Shown here: one piece after another, positions 1 through 10,679 of the stretch
How positions within the stretch are numbered: the first letter of the stretch is position 1
Layout of the letters: every line of letters begins with the position of its first letter
Source: Clostridiales bacterium
Lineage (GTDB): Bacteria > Bacillota > Clostridia > Lachnospirales > CAG-274
NCBI GenBank assembly: GCA_018371275.1
Contig: JAHALF010000006.1
Span: forward strand, 46,114-110,113
Length of the DNA: 64,000 nucleotides
Direction: 5' to 3'
The notes under the pieces: generated by a model
Told to the model about the DNA's origin: nothing
Databases searched by the model: none
The model's input: only the letters and a program-made list of their open reading frames with translations
Made by a program: the position numbers and the translations under genes

Positions 1-576
1 AGAAAATTTACTTAAATCTTTTTCCTCATCAAATTTTATACCTGAAGCCATTTGCAAACAAGCCTTAATAGGAATACTTTCTAAATCTGTATTTTTAAAT
101 TGTGGTATGTATTTTCCAATAGGTTCATCAACACTATTAATATACCCTTCCGAAATAGCTATACCCATTAATGCAGAAACAAATGATTTTCCCATAGAAT
201 TAGACGAAAATAAAGTATTTTTATCTCCTCCTAAATAATATTTTTCATACTTTATATTATCATCTTTTATAATAAGTAATCCTGTTGTTTTAGTTTCCTC
301 TATAAAATCATCTATCAAATAAGTGTTATTCTTAAAATTAAATTTTTTAGGTAAATTTATTGAGTAATCTTCATTAAATTCAAATGTATCTTCACCTTTA
401 TTAATAACTTTCACTGGCTGTATTTTAGGTGTATTTTGAAAAGTATAAGCTAAATTTTCATCTTTAAAACTATTTAAAGATGTATATATTAATTTAACTT
501 TATCCTTATATTTTATAGTACTTACTAATATAAGTATGACTGTTACAACTACAATTATAATTTTAAATTTTTTCAT
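1..576 (-). CDS. Serine hydrolase, beta-lactamase-like fold (3' part beyond window)
   Basis: The first 192 codons of a gene running off the left edge. The ATG at 574-576 is preceded on the minus strand by GGAGTT seven bases away. Residues 5-19 form one hydrophobic segment without a lipobox, so the protein is probably membrane-anchored or secreted. The core shows LFSSNSMGKSFVSALMGIA, an S-x-x-K motif (SMGK) of the class C beta-lactamase / penicillin-binding / esterase-like family, then a conserved DEPIGKYIPQF stretch. The substrate cannot be told from this fragment; family members include peptidases, esterases and 6-aminohexanoate-dimer hydrolases. It is divergent from the recombinase at 781 and could be cargo of the same mobile element or part of its chromosomal flank. 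Confidence 0.8.
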   Translation of the reverse strand, partial: MKKFKIIIVVVTVILILVSTIKYKDKVKLIYTSLNSFKDENLAYTFQNTPKIQPVKVINKGEDTFEFNEDYSINLPKKFNFKNNTYLIDDFIEETKTTGLLIIKDDNIKYEKYYLGGDKNTLFSSNSMGKSFVSALMGIAISEGYINSVDEPIGKYIPQFKNTDLESIPIKACLQMASGIKFDEEKDLSKFS

Positions 577-637
577 TTTATTTATAACTCCTTTTATATA
601 AAAACTTTTATTTGTAAATAAAATATAAACTATCTAC

Positions 638-715
638 TAAGTGTAAAGTCAATACTATATTAATAAAATTTATAAATTATTTAATATAGTATATTAATAA
701 GTTTTTATACACTTA
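638..715. repeat. Nested inverted repeats upstream of the recombinase
   Basis: Two inverted repeats nest here. The inner one has 12-base arms (ATACTATATTAA at 652-663 and its complement at 681-692). The outer one has 8-base arms (TAAGTGTA at 638-645, complement at 708-715). They lie in the divergent space between the serine hydrolase and recombinase genes. An operator or a recombinase binding (res-like) site is possible; no function is proven. Confidence 0.4.
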
Positions 716-780
716 AAATTAATATTAACTAAGCTAAGGCATATATTTTATATCAACTTAAATAAATTTTAGGAGTTTTT

Positions 781-2157
781 ATGAAAAAAGCCGTAGCATA
801 TGTTAGAATGTCAACAGATAAACAAGATTATTCTATAGAAAGTCAAAAAAGGACTATAAGAGAATATGCCAAAAAAAATAATTATAATATAATAAAATAT
901 TTTGAGGACAAAGGTATATCTGGTAGAGATGCAGAAAAAAGACCTGCCTTTATGAGTATGATAGAAGAAAGTAAAAAATGTACTTTTGATTATGTTCTTA
1001 TATATGATAGCTCTCGTTTTGCAAGAAACTTAGAACAATCCCTCATATATAAATCTATCCTTAAAAAAAATAACGTAGATTTAATATCTATAACAGAGCC
1101 TATATTAGATGATGATAGCCAACTTATAGCAGATGCTCTTTTTGGTGCTATGAATGAAATGTACTCTAGAAAACTATCAAAAGTTGTAAAAAGAGGTATG
1201 GCAGAGAAAGCATTAAAAGGGGAATATATATCCTGTGCACCCTATGGATATTTTAAGCCTAAAAATAATCCCCTTATTATAGTAGAAAAAGAAGCTAATA
1301 TAGTAAAATATATTTTTAAATTATTTTTAGATGGTAAATCTACTTATGCAATAGCAAAAATACTGAATGAAAACAATATAAAAACAAAAAAAGGAAATAA
1401 TATAGATACACGATTTATAAAAAAAATATTAACAAATCCAACATACAAAGGTTATTATAGATTTGAAACAGAAAAAAAGGTTATTTTAAATAAATCAACT
1501 CATATTCCTATAATTGATGAGGTAACCTTTGACAAAGTACAAACTTTATTTAACAATAATGTTAAAAGATTAAATAGTAAAAACAAACCATTAGAATATA
1601 ATAAACATTGGCTTGTTGGCTTAATGAAATGTGTATATTGTAATAACACCTTTGTATATGCAAAATATTATAATAATAGACAAGATAGATTTAGATGTGG
1701 AGGATACACCTGTGGTAAATGTGATAGCTCCTTTTCTATTGGTATATATGATATAGAAGATATTGTTATTAACAAAATAAAAGAAAATTATCCAGATAAA
1801 AAATACAAAATAAAAAATATAAATGATAACACCCAAAAAAAATATAAATTATTAAAGGATATAGAAAAATATAAAAAAGCTTTAGAAAAAGCTAAAGACG
1901 CTTATTTATTAGAAATAGATACATTAGAAGAATATAAAAACAACAAAGATCTTTTTACAAGTAAAATTAAAGACTTAGAAGAAGAATTAAAAAATTTTAA
2001 AAACTTAAATAAAAATATAGAAGAAATATCTATATTAAGCATACTAAAAGGTAATTATGATATGGTGCTAAAAAATAAGCTAGCCAAACTAGTTATAAAT
2101 AAAATATTAATAGATGGTAAAAAGAGAAAAATTAAAATAATCTTTAATGGATATTAA
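781..2157 (+). CDS. Large serine site-specific recombinase
   Basis: A DNA integrase/excisionase of the large serine recombinase family, 458 residues. The N-terminal resolvase domain (about 3-150) begins YVRMSTDKQ, with Ser11 as the expected nucleophile. A 'recombinase' DNA-binding domain follows (about 160-270, including GKSTYAIAKILNENNI), then a zinc ribbon (CVYC near 284, CGGYTCGKC near 305) and a Lys/Glu-rich coiled coil (about 345-410). The order is that of phage and conjugative-element integrases and of the sporulation recombinase SpoIVCA. RBS TAGGAG lies seven bases before the ATG. The last 11 bases overlap the reading frame of the next gene, which lacks its own 5' end, so the recombinase sits at the very edge of an inserted element. 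It may excise that element; see the findings. Confidence 0.93.
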   Translation: MKKAVAYVRMSTDKQDYSIESQKRTIREYAKKNNYNIIKYFEDKGISGRDAEKRPAFMSMIEESKKCTFDYVLIYDSSRFARNLEQSLIYKSILKKNNVDLISITEPILDDDSQLIADALFGAMNEMYSRKLSKVVKRGMAEKALKGEYISCAPYGYFKPKNNPLIIVEKEANIVKYIFKLFLDGKSTYAIAKILNENNIKTKKGNNIDTRFIKKILTNPTYKGYYRFETEKKVILNKSTHIPIIDEVTFDKVQTLFNNNVKRLNSKNKPLEYNKHWLVGLMKCVYCNNTFVYAKYYNNRQDRFRCGGYTCGKCDSSFSIGIYDIEDIVINKIKENYPDKKYKIKNINDNTQKKYKLLKDIEKYKKALEKAKDAYLLEIDTLEEYKNNKDLFTSKIKDLEEELKNFKNLNKNIEEISILSILKGNYDMVLKNKLAKLVINKILIDGKKRKIKIIFNGY

Positions 2158-2989
2158 AATATGTTGTATTCTATTACATTATAGACAACAAGACTGCCTT
2201 ACAAGTGATGTATTAGGACCTGCTAGAGCTGAGTGCTTTACTCATCTTGGCAACAAAACTATACAAGAAGGGGATATTATAGACCCGCCTTCTAATGCCG
2301 CTAGTGTTTCTATGGAAAACTTAAGAGTAAAAAGAGTTATTGTATCAGATAAAGAACCTAATCCATTTAAAAATGGTTTTTGGGATATAACTTTAAAATA
2401 TGTATTTGTATATAAATTAATTTTTAGAGAATCTGATGGAACAATTATTGGTAAAGTACATGCTAACAGTATATTTACTAAAAAAGTAACATTATTTGGT
2501 TCTATTGGTACAGAGATTTCTATATCTACTGATTTATTTAACCAAAATGGTTCTGGTTGTAGTGAACTTAACTCTGATCCATTCGTTTTAATAGAATCTA
2601 AAGCAGTTGCTCTTGGTGCTGAACTTAGATTTTTAAATAGACAATGCTGCTGTGGAGATGAAGCATTAGAACCAACAGAAGTAGGTATTACTATTGGTCT
2701 ATTTACAATTATAAAATTATTTAGACTTGTAAACCTTTCTGTATTATCAAGAGGTTTCTGTATACCAAAAGAATGTGAAAACATTTCTCCACTTAACCCT
2801 TGTGAATTCTTTGATAGCTTAGATTTCCCTATGGACATTTTTGCTCCACCTCAAAAAAGAGAATTTTTAGCAGGTATTAGTGGTAATATTCCAAATACAA
2901 CAGAAAATAACAATAACAGCTGTAATAATGGCTGTGGTTGTAACAATAGCTGTGGTTGTGGTAGCTGTGGCAGTTGTAACCTTAGATAA
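2147..2989 (+). CDS. Interrupted gene: Cys-rich protein lacking its native 5' end
   Basis: An open frame of 280 codons whose first available ATG lies inside the recombinase gene, with no ribosome binding site before it. The next in-frame ATG is at 2312, well inside the conserved-looking body, so the true N-terminus is probably missing. The body has a soluble beta-rich look (DVLGPARAECFTHLGNKTI, later SDKEPNPFKNGFWDI) and ends in a Cys/Gly/Asn tail of repeated CGC, CGSC and NSC units (about 265-279). Two further Cys clusters occur (CCCGDE near 168, PKECENISPLNPCEFF near 207). I cannot assign a family. The Cys-rich tail and the recombinase beside it fit a spore coat or exosporium protein rebuilt by excision in the mother cell, but this is inference; a gene simply broken by an insertion is the alternative. 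Confidence 0.7.
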   Translation: MDIKICCILLHYRQQDCLTSDVLGPARAECFTHLGNKTIQEGDIIDPPSNAASVSMENLRVKRVIVSDKEPNPFKNGFWDITLKYVFVYKLIFRESDGTIIGKVHANSIFTKKVTLFGSIGTEISISTDLFNQNGSGCSELNSDPFVLIESKAVALGAELRFLNRQCCCGDEALEPTEVGITIGLFTIIKLFRLVNLSVLSRGFCIPKECENISPLNPCEFFDSLDFPMDIFAPPQKREFLAGISGNIPNTTENNNNSCNNGCGCNNSCGCGSCGSCNLR

Positions 2990-2992
2990 TAT

Positions 2993-3023
2993 AAAAAGCA
3001 GTAGATTTTATCTACTGCTTTTT
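2993..3023 (+). terminator. Rho-independent terminator after the Cys-rich gene
   Basis: A 14-bp perfect stem (2993-3006 with 3010-3023) with a TTT loop and a T run built into the 3' arm, starting 4 bases after the stop codon. Confidence 0.85.
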
Positions 3024-3024
3024 A

Positions 3025-3242
3025 TATTACAAACATATAGTAAAAGGCTATAAATAAATACTATTATAATATTTTTACAATTTTTTATAATTATCAGACA
3101 TATATATATACAATATAAATAATAAATATTCTTATATATATTTATTTATATTTATTATTGAAAAAACTAATATTTATACTCATTTTGATAATAAAAATTT
3201 TATAAAATTTATCTAAACTTTTTATATTTTACCATTTTTACC
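3025..3242. other. AT-rich intergenic DNA, no gene seen
   Basis: Between the terminator and the promoter of the SLH gene I see only very AT-rich DNA, with no credible reading frame or RNA gene. Confidence 0.6.
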
Positions 3243-3271
3243 TTGAAATTTGATATAAATTAAGTTATAAT
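3243..3271 (+). promoter_or_regulatory. SigA-type promoter of the SLH/M23 operon
   Basis: TTGAAA (3243-3248), 17-base spacer, TATAAT (3266-3271). It lies 54 bases before the ATG at 3325, whose RBS AAGGAGGA is at 3313-3320. Confidence 0.7.
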
Positions 3272-3324
3272 TGTTACAAATATATTACAAAAATTAAAAT
3301 TCCTTTACAATTAAGGAGGACTAT

Positions 3325-5190
3325 ATGAATAACCTTAAAAAAATATTAGCTATATTGGGTACCACTACTTTTCTATTGCTTAATTATGTAAATGTATATG
3401 CTAATATTTTTAATGATGTAGACCCGAGTAATATAGCATATCCTTCAATAGAAAAAATATCTAAACTTGGTATTATAGTAGGTGATTTACAAGGTAATTT
3501 TAACCCAGATAATTATGTTAGTAAGTTTGATGCTATTAAAATTTTATCAAAACTTATTAAAAACAATAACAATATTAATATAAGCGAAAGCAAATATAAT
3601 AACATTGTATTAGAATATGATAAAAAATATTCTCGTTGGGACAGTTCTGCTAATTCATCCTTAGTTATTATGTTAGAAAATGGCATATTAAATGAAAATG
3701 AACTAAACAATTTTATTGTAATAGATAAAAATAACAAAGAACAAATAAGAGCTTTATCTAATGAAGAAATATCACTATTTTTAGTCAAAATAGATGGTAA
3801 AGAAGATATTGTTAATAATATGTCTTTTCAAAAAACTTTTAAAGATGAAAACGATATTAGTCCTGATAAAGTTAAGGCTTGTTATTATATGGATAGTATT
3901 AATATAGTACCTTCAAAAGATGATACCTTTTTACCTAAAAATGCTGTTACTAGAGCTAATTTAGCTATTATATTAGATAAGTTTTTGCAATATACAAATA
4001 TAGACTTAAATGTACAAACTAATAATTTTGAATATTTAGACTATAATAACATACAAACTAGATTTGTTACAATAGAAAAAATTTTTGATAAAAATTTTTC
4101 TATACAAGTAAAAATAGGCAATGAAACTAAAATATATCCTGTTGAAGAAAATGCTTTTATATATATAGATGGTATTTCTTCAGATTTAGCTAATGTAAAA
4201 CCTAATAGTAACGCTGAAATCACTATAAAAGATAATATTATTAATAAAATAGATATAAAAAGTAATTTAAAAATAAATAATATTGAAGATAATAACTCTG
4301 AAAAAATTTATGGTATAATAAAAAATATTTCCGATGACAGTATAGGCATTTCTTACAAAGAAGTAGATGATAATGGTTTTTATAGCAAAGAAAAAATTGA
4401 TATTATTCCTTTATCATCTGATTATAAAATAACAAAAAATGGAATTATTGTTAGCGATTTAAAAGAAAATAATTTAGCTACTGTTATATTGGAAAACAAA
4501 AAAGCTAAACAAATCATATTAGAAGATGACAACACAATATTCATTGGTAAAATTATAGAGAAATCTAAAGATAAAATAACAATAAAAACTACTGATGATA
4601 AAATATTTGAAATTGGCTTTTTAGAAAATGCAAAAATAATAAGAAATGATAAAGAATGTTCTATTAAAGACTTAAAAATAGGAGATACAGTAAATGTTAA
4701 TATAAAAAATGATAAAATATCTAAAATAGATTCTAATGGCAGTAAAACTAAAATACAAGGTATTGTAAAATCTATTAAAATAAATAACACTTCATCTATT
4801 ATAGAAATAGAAGATAATAAAAATAATTCTCATACATACTATGCTAATAACTTTACAACAGATATTTATTCTATAAGAATATTAGATAGTGTTAGCTTAT
4901 ATTTGGATAGCTCAGAAATATATGCAATAGATATTCTATCAAGAAAATACAACAAAAACTTTAGTGGTGAAATAATTGACATTAATGATGACTTTATAAC
5001 AATTTTTACACAAGATGTAACTGGTAAGTACACTACTTCAGTTTTTATAAATAAAGATACTATATTTTTTGATTATGAAAAGTTAGAACCTATTTCCACC
5101 AAAGATTTAAAAAAAGGATATAAAGTTTATGTAGTTTTAAATGACAATATAAATAATATAGCATCTAACATAAATATAGTATCAAAATAA
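3325..5190 (+). CDS. SLH-domain cell-surface protein with repeated beta domains
   Basis: A 621-residue exported protein. Residues 1-27 are a signal peptide ending near VYA/N. SLH motifs follow: one clear (about 29-80, FNDVDPSNIAYPSIEKI), a degenerate middle one, and one near 170-222 (VTRANLAIILDKFL). SLH triplets normally bind pyruvylated secondary wall polymer. From about 235 to the end there are five related segments of about 60-80 residues starting roughly G-x-I-x-x-I (YGIIKNISD, IGKIIEKSK, QGIVKSIKI, SGEIIDIND), which look like small beta barrels with an unknown ligand. It is co-transcribed with the M23 peptidase, which starts 15 bases downstream, so a role in envelope structure is likely. 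CsaB at 31 kb would modify the polymer it binds. Confidence 0.85.
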   Translation: MNNLKKILAILGTTTFLLLNYVNVYANIFNDVDPSNIAYPSIEKISKLGIIVGDLQGNFNPDNYVSKFDAIKILSKLIKNNNNINISESKYNNIVLEYDKKYSRWDSSANSSLVIMLENGILNENELNNFIVIDKNNKEQIRALSNEEISLFLVKIDGKEDIVNNMSFQKTFKDENDISPDKVKACYYMDSINIVPSKDDTFLPKNAVTRANLAIILDKFLQYTNIDLNVQTNNFEYLDYNNIQTRFVTIEKIFDKNFSIQVKIGNETKIYPVEENAFIYIDGISSDLANVKPNSNAEITIKDNIINKIDIKSNLKINNIEDNNSEKIYGIIKNISDDSIGISYKEVDDNGFYSKEKIDIIPLSSDYKITKNGIIVSDLKENNLATVILENKKAKQIILEDDNTIFIGKIIEKSKDKITIKTTDDKIFEIGFLENAKIIRNDKECSIKDLKIGDTVNVNIKNDKISKIDSNGSKTKIQGIVKSIKINNTSSIIEIEDNKNNSHTYYANNFTTDIYSIRILDSVSLYLDSSEIYAIDILSRKYNKNFSGEIIDINDDFITIFTQDVTGKYTTSVFINKDTIFFDYEKLEPISTKDLKKGYKVYVVLNDNINNIASNINIVSK

Positions 5191-5204
5191 AAATGGAGGT
5201 TTTT

Positions 5205-6854
5205 ATGTCTGTTAATGTTAATAAGGAAAGTTCTTATAATGATAATTCATCTAATGAAAATAACAATAATATAATAGAGTTTCCTTTTAAAAATAACAAA
5301 TTAAATTTTAAAGAAGTAAATATTGTTACTGTTAACAATAAAAATACAAATAATACAACTATTAATAAAAAAGAAAATATTTTTTTACAATTAAAAAATA
5401 GTATAATAAACAAATTTTATTCTGTAGAAGATAAAGAAACAAAATTAGAACCGCGTACAAACTCAAATAATATTATTTCCTTTAATAACCTAAATAAAGG
5501 TGATAATAGCAAATTACCACCTAAACCAATTGCTCTTACTGTTTTAGGGATTATATTAATAGGAATTGTTATATGGGCATTAACACATAAAAATGCTCAA
5601 GAAATATATGTAGGAGGTAAGTCAGTTGGTATAATAAAACTATCAAAAGAAGACATACAAACTCCTGAACAACTTAAAGAACTTGCACTATCTAGCTTAT
5701 CAGAAAAAACTGGCGCTAAAGTTGAAGTAAATGAAGATGTTATATTTAAACCAGTTAGAGCATCTAAAGATGAAATTTTATCTATATCAGATGCAGCTAA
5801 AAAAGTGTCTGCAAATTTTACTTTTAAAGTAGAGGCATCTATTATAACAGTTGATGGACAACCTATAGCAACTGTAAAAAATGAAGAAGAGGCTAATAAA
5901 ATTTTAAATAGTATAAAAAATAAATATGTAAATAAAGAAGTAAGACAACTTTCAGAACCTTCTTTTGTACAAAATGTAAAAATAGAAAATAAATATGTAA
6001 GAGAAGAAGATATTTTAACTAATGAAAAAGCTTTATCAGCATTGACAGCTAATAAAGATCAAGGTAAAGAACATGAAATTAAAGAAGGGGATACACTTTT
6101 TGAAATAGCAATAAATAATGATATGTCTTTACAAGAACTTTTAAAATCAAATCCTAATCTTACTGAAACAACTCCACTTAAAATAGGAAGTAAAGTTAAG
6201 CTTGTCGTTCCTGTTCCTTTATTATCTGTTATAACTTATGAAGAAGCAGTTTATAATCAAGCAATACCTAAAACAATAGAAACTATAAAAAATGATAAAG
6301 AGTATAAAACATATAAAAAAGTTATATCTACTGGTAAAGATGGTAGCAAACAAGTTACAGCAAAAATAACAAAAGTTAATGGTGTAGAAGAAAAAAGAGA
6401 TGTTATCTCTGAAAAAGTATTAGTTCAACCTGTTGTAGAAAAAGTTGAAGTTGGTACATTAAATACTCCACCTAAAAAAGCAATTGGTAACTTTATCTAT
6501 CCTGTTAGAGGAAGATTTACATCCGGATATGGTCCTAGATGGGGTACAACACATAAAGGTATAGACCTTGCTTGCCCTGCTGGAACACCTATAAAAGCCT
6601 CTGATGGAGGCAAAGTAGTATTTTCTGGCTGGAACAGTGGTGGATATGGATATATGGTTAAAATAGACCACGGAAATGGTTATCAAACTATATATGGACA
6701 TAACAGCAAAAATGCTGTATCTGTTGGACAACAAGTTGCTCAAGGTGAAATTATAGGATACGTTGGTAGCACTGGTGATAGCACTGGTAACCATGTACAT
6801 TTTGAAGTTATTCAAAATGGTATATCAAAAAATCCTTTAAACTTCTTAAAATAA
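5205..6854 (+). CDS. Membrane-anchored G5/LysM/M23 peptidoglycan endopeptidase
   Basis: A zinc endopeptidase expected to cut peptidoglycan cross-links or stem peptides. I take the ATG at 5205 because GGAGG at 5195-5199 is placed for it; an ATG at 5193 overlaps that RBS. Order (549 residues): Asn-rich cytoplasmic segment, one transmembrane helix (about 107-127), an extracellular stretch, LysM (about 291-338, KEGDTLFEIA), G5 domain (about 345-420), then peptidase M23 (about 450-545). The M23 metal ligands are visible: HKGID (H-x-x-x-D) and HVHFE (H-x-H). The gene follows the SLH gene with a 14-base gap and is the last gene of that operon. LysM-G5-M23 proteins remodel the wall in growth or sporulation; which one cannot be decided here. 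Confidence 0.9.
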   Translation: MSVNVNKESSYNDNSSNENNNNIIEFPFKNNKLNFKEVNIVTVNNKNTNNTTINKKENIFLQLKNSIINKFYSVEDKETKLEPRTNSNNIISFNNLNKGDNSKLPPKPIALTVLGIILIGIVIWALTHKNAQEIYVGGKSVGIIKLSKEDIQTPEQLKELALSSLSEKTGAKVEVNEDVIFKPVRASKDEILSISDAAKKVSANFTFKVEASIITVDGQPIATVKNEEEANKILNSIKNKYVNKEVRQLSEPSFVQNVKIENKYVREEDILTNEKALSALTANKDQGKEHEIKEGDTLFEIAINNDMSLQELLKSNPNLTETTPLKIGSKVKLVVPVPLLSVITYEEAVYNQAIPKTIETIKNDKEYKTYKKVISTGKDGSKQVTAKITKVNGVEEKRDVISEKVLVQPVVEKVEVGTLNTPPKKAIGNFIYPVRGRFTSGYGPRWGTTHKGIDLACPAGTPIKASDGGKVVFSGWNSGGYGYMVKIDHGNGYQTIYGHNSKNAVSVGQQVAQGEIIGYVGSTGDSTGNHVHFEVIQNGISKNPLNFLK

Positions 6855-6856
6855 AG

Positions 6857-6894
6857 TATAAAAAGGTTATAGAATATTCTATAACCTTTTTATA
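6857..6894. terminator. Bidirectional terminator, 38-bp perfect palindrome
   Basis: A 38-bp perfect palindrome centred at 6875/6876, with A and T tracts at its ends, between the converging M23 peptidase and dnaJ genes. It starts right after the M23 stop codon and ends 2 bases before the dnaJ stop codon. Confidence 0.85.
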
Positions 6895-6896
6895 TT

Positions 6897-8042
6897 TTAA
6901 TCGAAATGTTTTTTAACTTTATCAAAGAAATTTTCTTTTTTAACATTTGGAACAGAACCATCTTGTGATGCAAACTGCATAAGAAGTTCTTTTTGATGGT
7001 CACTAATCTTTGTAGGCACAACTACTTTAAATTTTATAATTTCATCTCCTCTTAATTTAGGATTACGTACATTAAATACACCCTTATTTTTAAGAGTAAC
7101 TGTTGTCTCTGGCTGTGTACCTGCCTTTACAGTATAATTTTCTTCTCCATCTATTGTAGGTATTTTTATCTCGTCACCTAAAGTTGCTTGTACAATAGAT
7201 ATAGGAACTTCTACATATATATCATTATTTTGCCTTATAAAAGTTTTATGTGGTCTAATACTAATAGCTACAAGTAAATCTCCATTAGGACCGCCCTTTT
7301 CACCAGGAGCACCCATACCCGCCTTTCTAATACTTTGTCCTTCATTTATGCCTTTTGGTATATCAACTGTTATATTTTTTGTTTTTCTAACTTTACCTTT
7401 ACCACTACATACTGTACAAGGATCTTTTATTATTTTACCTTCTCCATGACAAGTTCTACACTCTATAACAGTAGTCATAGAACCAAACATTGTCTGTTGC
7501 ATAACTCTTTCTTGACCAGAGCCACCGCAAGTTTTACAAGTTTCAGCATGTGTGCCAGGTTTAGCACCAGACCCATTACAAGTATCACATTTATCATCTG
7601 CTTGGAAAGATATTTCTTTCTTACAACCAAAAACAGCTTCTTCAAAATCTATTGTAAGGTTATATTGTAAATCTGCACCTCTTGATGGTCCTCTTCTTCT
7701 TTTTGATGAACCCCCACCAAATATATCTGAAAAGCCTCCACCACCAAAGAAACTTTCAAAAATATCTCCCATATCCATACCAGAGAAATTACCACCACCA
7801 GAAAACCCTCCAGCACCTTCAAATGCAGAATGACCAAATTGGTCATATGTTTGTCTTTTCTTTTCATCACTAAGAACTTCATATGCCTCTGTTGCTTCCT
7901 TAAATTTAGATTCTGCTTCTTGGTTATTAGGATTAGCATCTGGGTGGTATTTTTTAGCAAGTTTTCTATATGCTTTTTTTATATCAGCATCTGTTGCACC
8001 TTTATTTAATCCTAAAACTTCATAATAATCTCTTTTTGCCAA
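6897..8042 (-). CDS. dnaJ: Chaperone protein DnaJ (Hsp40)
   Basis: Co-chaperone that delivers unfolded clients to DnaK and stimulates its ATPase. I choose the TTG at 8040-8042 ([11 protein letters not shown]) because AGGTG at 8049-8053 lies six bases before it; the GTG at 8051 lies within that RBS. The 381 residues show a J domain (about 2-66) with YHPDAN, a Gly/Phe-rich linker (about 75-120), four zinc motifs ([32 protein letters not shown], about 140-215) and the C-terminal substrate-binding domains. It lies downstream of dnaK but is separated from it by an inverted gene (8120-8764), so it is probably transcribed on its own. No CIRCE element is seen before it. Confidence 0.96.
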   Translation of the reverse strand: MAKRDYYEVLGLNKGATDADIKKAYRKLAKKYHPDANPNNQEAESKFKEATEAYEVLSDEKKRQTYDQFGHSAFEGAGGFSGGGNFSGMDMGDIFESFFGGGGFSDIFGGGSSKRRRGPSRGADLQYNLTIDFEEAVFGCKKEISFQADDKCDTCNGSGAKPGTHAETCKTCGGSGQERVMQQTMFGSMTTVIECRTCHGEGKIIKDPCTVCSGKGKVRKTKNITVDIPKGINEGQSIRKAGMGAPGEKGGPNGDLLVAISIRPHKTFIRQNNDIYVEVPISIVQATLGDEIKIPTIDGEENYTVKAGTQPETTVTLKNKGVFNVRNPKLRGDEIIKFKVVVPTKISDHQKELLMQFASQDGSVPNVKKENFFDKVKKHFD

Positions 8043-8119
8043 TTTTTTCACCTACCAATTATATTTTTAATGACTATTTTATCAAAATATAGTAAAATAT
8101 TATTAAGAAAGGAGCAATT

Positions 8120-8764
8120 ATGAAAATTTTTTTTAATTATATTTTAACTATATTTACAAGTATTTTATTTAACTACATATTTGTCTTTATTGCAGTAATA
8201 TTTCTATTATTTAATAAAAATTTTTACTATTTACATATTAAATATTTAGATTTACCTAAAAATACTGGATATTCTTTAGATAATATAATTCTAAATTATA
8301 ATGCTATGATAGATTATTTAATACCATTTTCAGATAAAACTTTTTATTTACCATCTTTACCTTATTCCCAAGAAGGTAAAATACATTTTGAAGAAGTTAA
8401 AGATATATTTAATACTATGTCTTTAATATGTATATTAATTGCAATAATATTAACTTTAATATTATACTACTACTATAAGAAAAAAGACAGCATATTTTTA
8501 AAAAAATGTTCAATAAGTTCTATTATAATAACTATTTTTATATGTTTAATAGGATATATAAATTTTGATAAATCTTTTACAATATTTCATAAAATATTTT
8601 TTAATAATAATTATTGGGTATTTGATACTAAAAAAGACCCTATTATAAATATACTACCTCAAGAATTTTTTAGAAATTGTAGTATCCTTATTTTTATTTT
8701 TACAGTAATAGGCTCTATAGGCTTATATTTAATATACAAGCTCATAAATAAAAACCTTAAATAA
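8120..8764 (+). CDS. DUF1461 / TIGR01906-type integral membrane protein
   Basis: A 214-residue protein with about four transmembrane helices (near 8-32, 105-121, 132-148 and 188-207). The loop between the first two carries the family-like pattern NYNAMIDYLIPF, then LPYSQEGKIHFEEVKDIFN, which matches the TIGR01906 / DUF1461 family of Firmicutes as I remember it. Function unknown. RBS AAAGGAG lies before the ATG and a strong terminator follows the stop. It stands against the strand of its neighbours and splits dnaJ from dnaK. Confidence 0.75.
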   Translation: MKIFFNYILTIFTSILFNYIFVFIAVIFLLFNKNFYYLHIKYLDLPKNTGYSLDNIILNYNAMIDYLIPFSDKTFYLPSLPYSQEGKIHFEEVKDIFNTMSLICILIAIILTLILYYYYKKKDSIFLKKCSISSIIITIFICLIGYINFDKSFTIFHKIFFNNNYWVFDTKKDPIINILPQEFFRNCSILIFIFTVIGSIGLYLIYKLINKNLK

Positions 8765-8771
8765 TGTTTTA

Positions 8772-8800
8772 CCCTCTAGCCATAGCTAGAGGGCCTTTTT
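8772..8800 (+). terminator. Terminator after the DUF1461 gene
   Basis: Stem CCCTCTAGC (8772-8780) with GCTAGAGGG (8785-8793), a four-base loop, then CC and five T residues. The T tract is only on the plus-strand side, so it should not stop transcription coming from dnaK. Confidence 0.85.
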
Positions 8801-8810
8801 AATTTATATA

Positions 8811-10679
<1,869 letters not shown>

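Noticed and set aside
2242..2838. A 198-codon open frame opposite the Cys-rich gene
   Set aside because: No RBS or domain; the plus-strand frame ends at a proper terminator and has the coherent protein.
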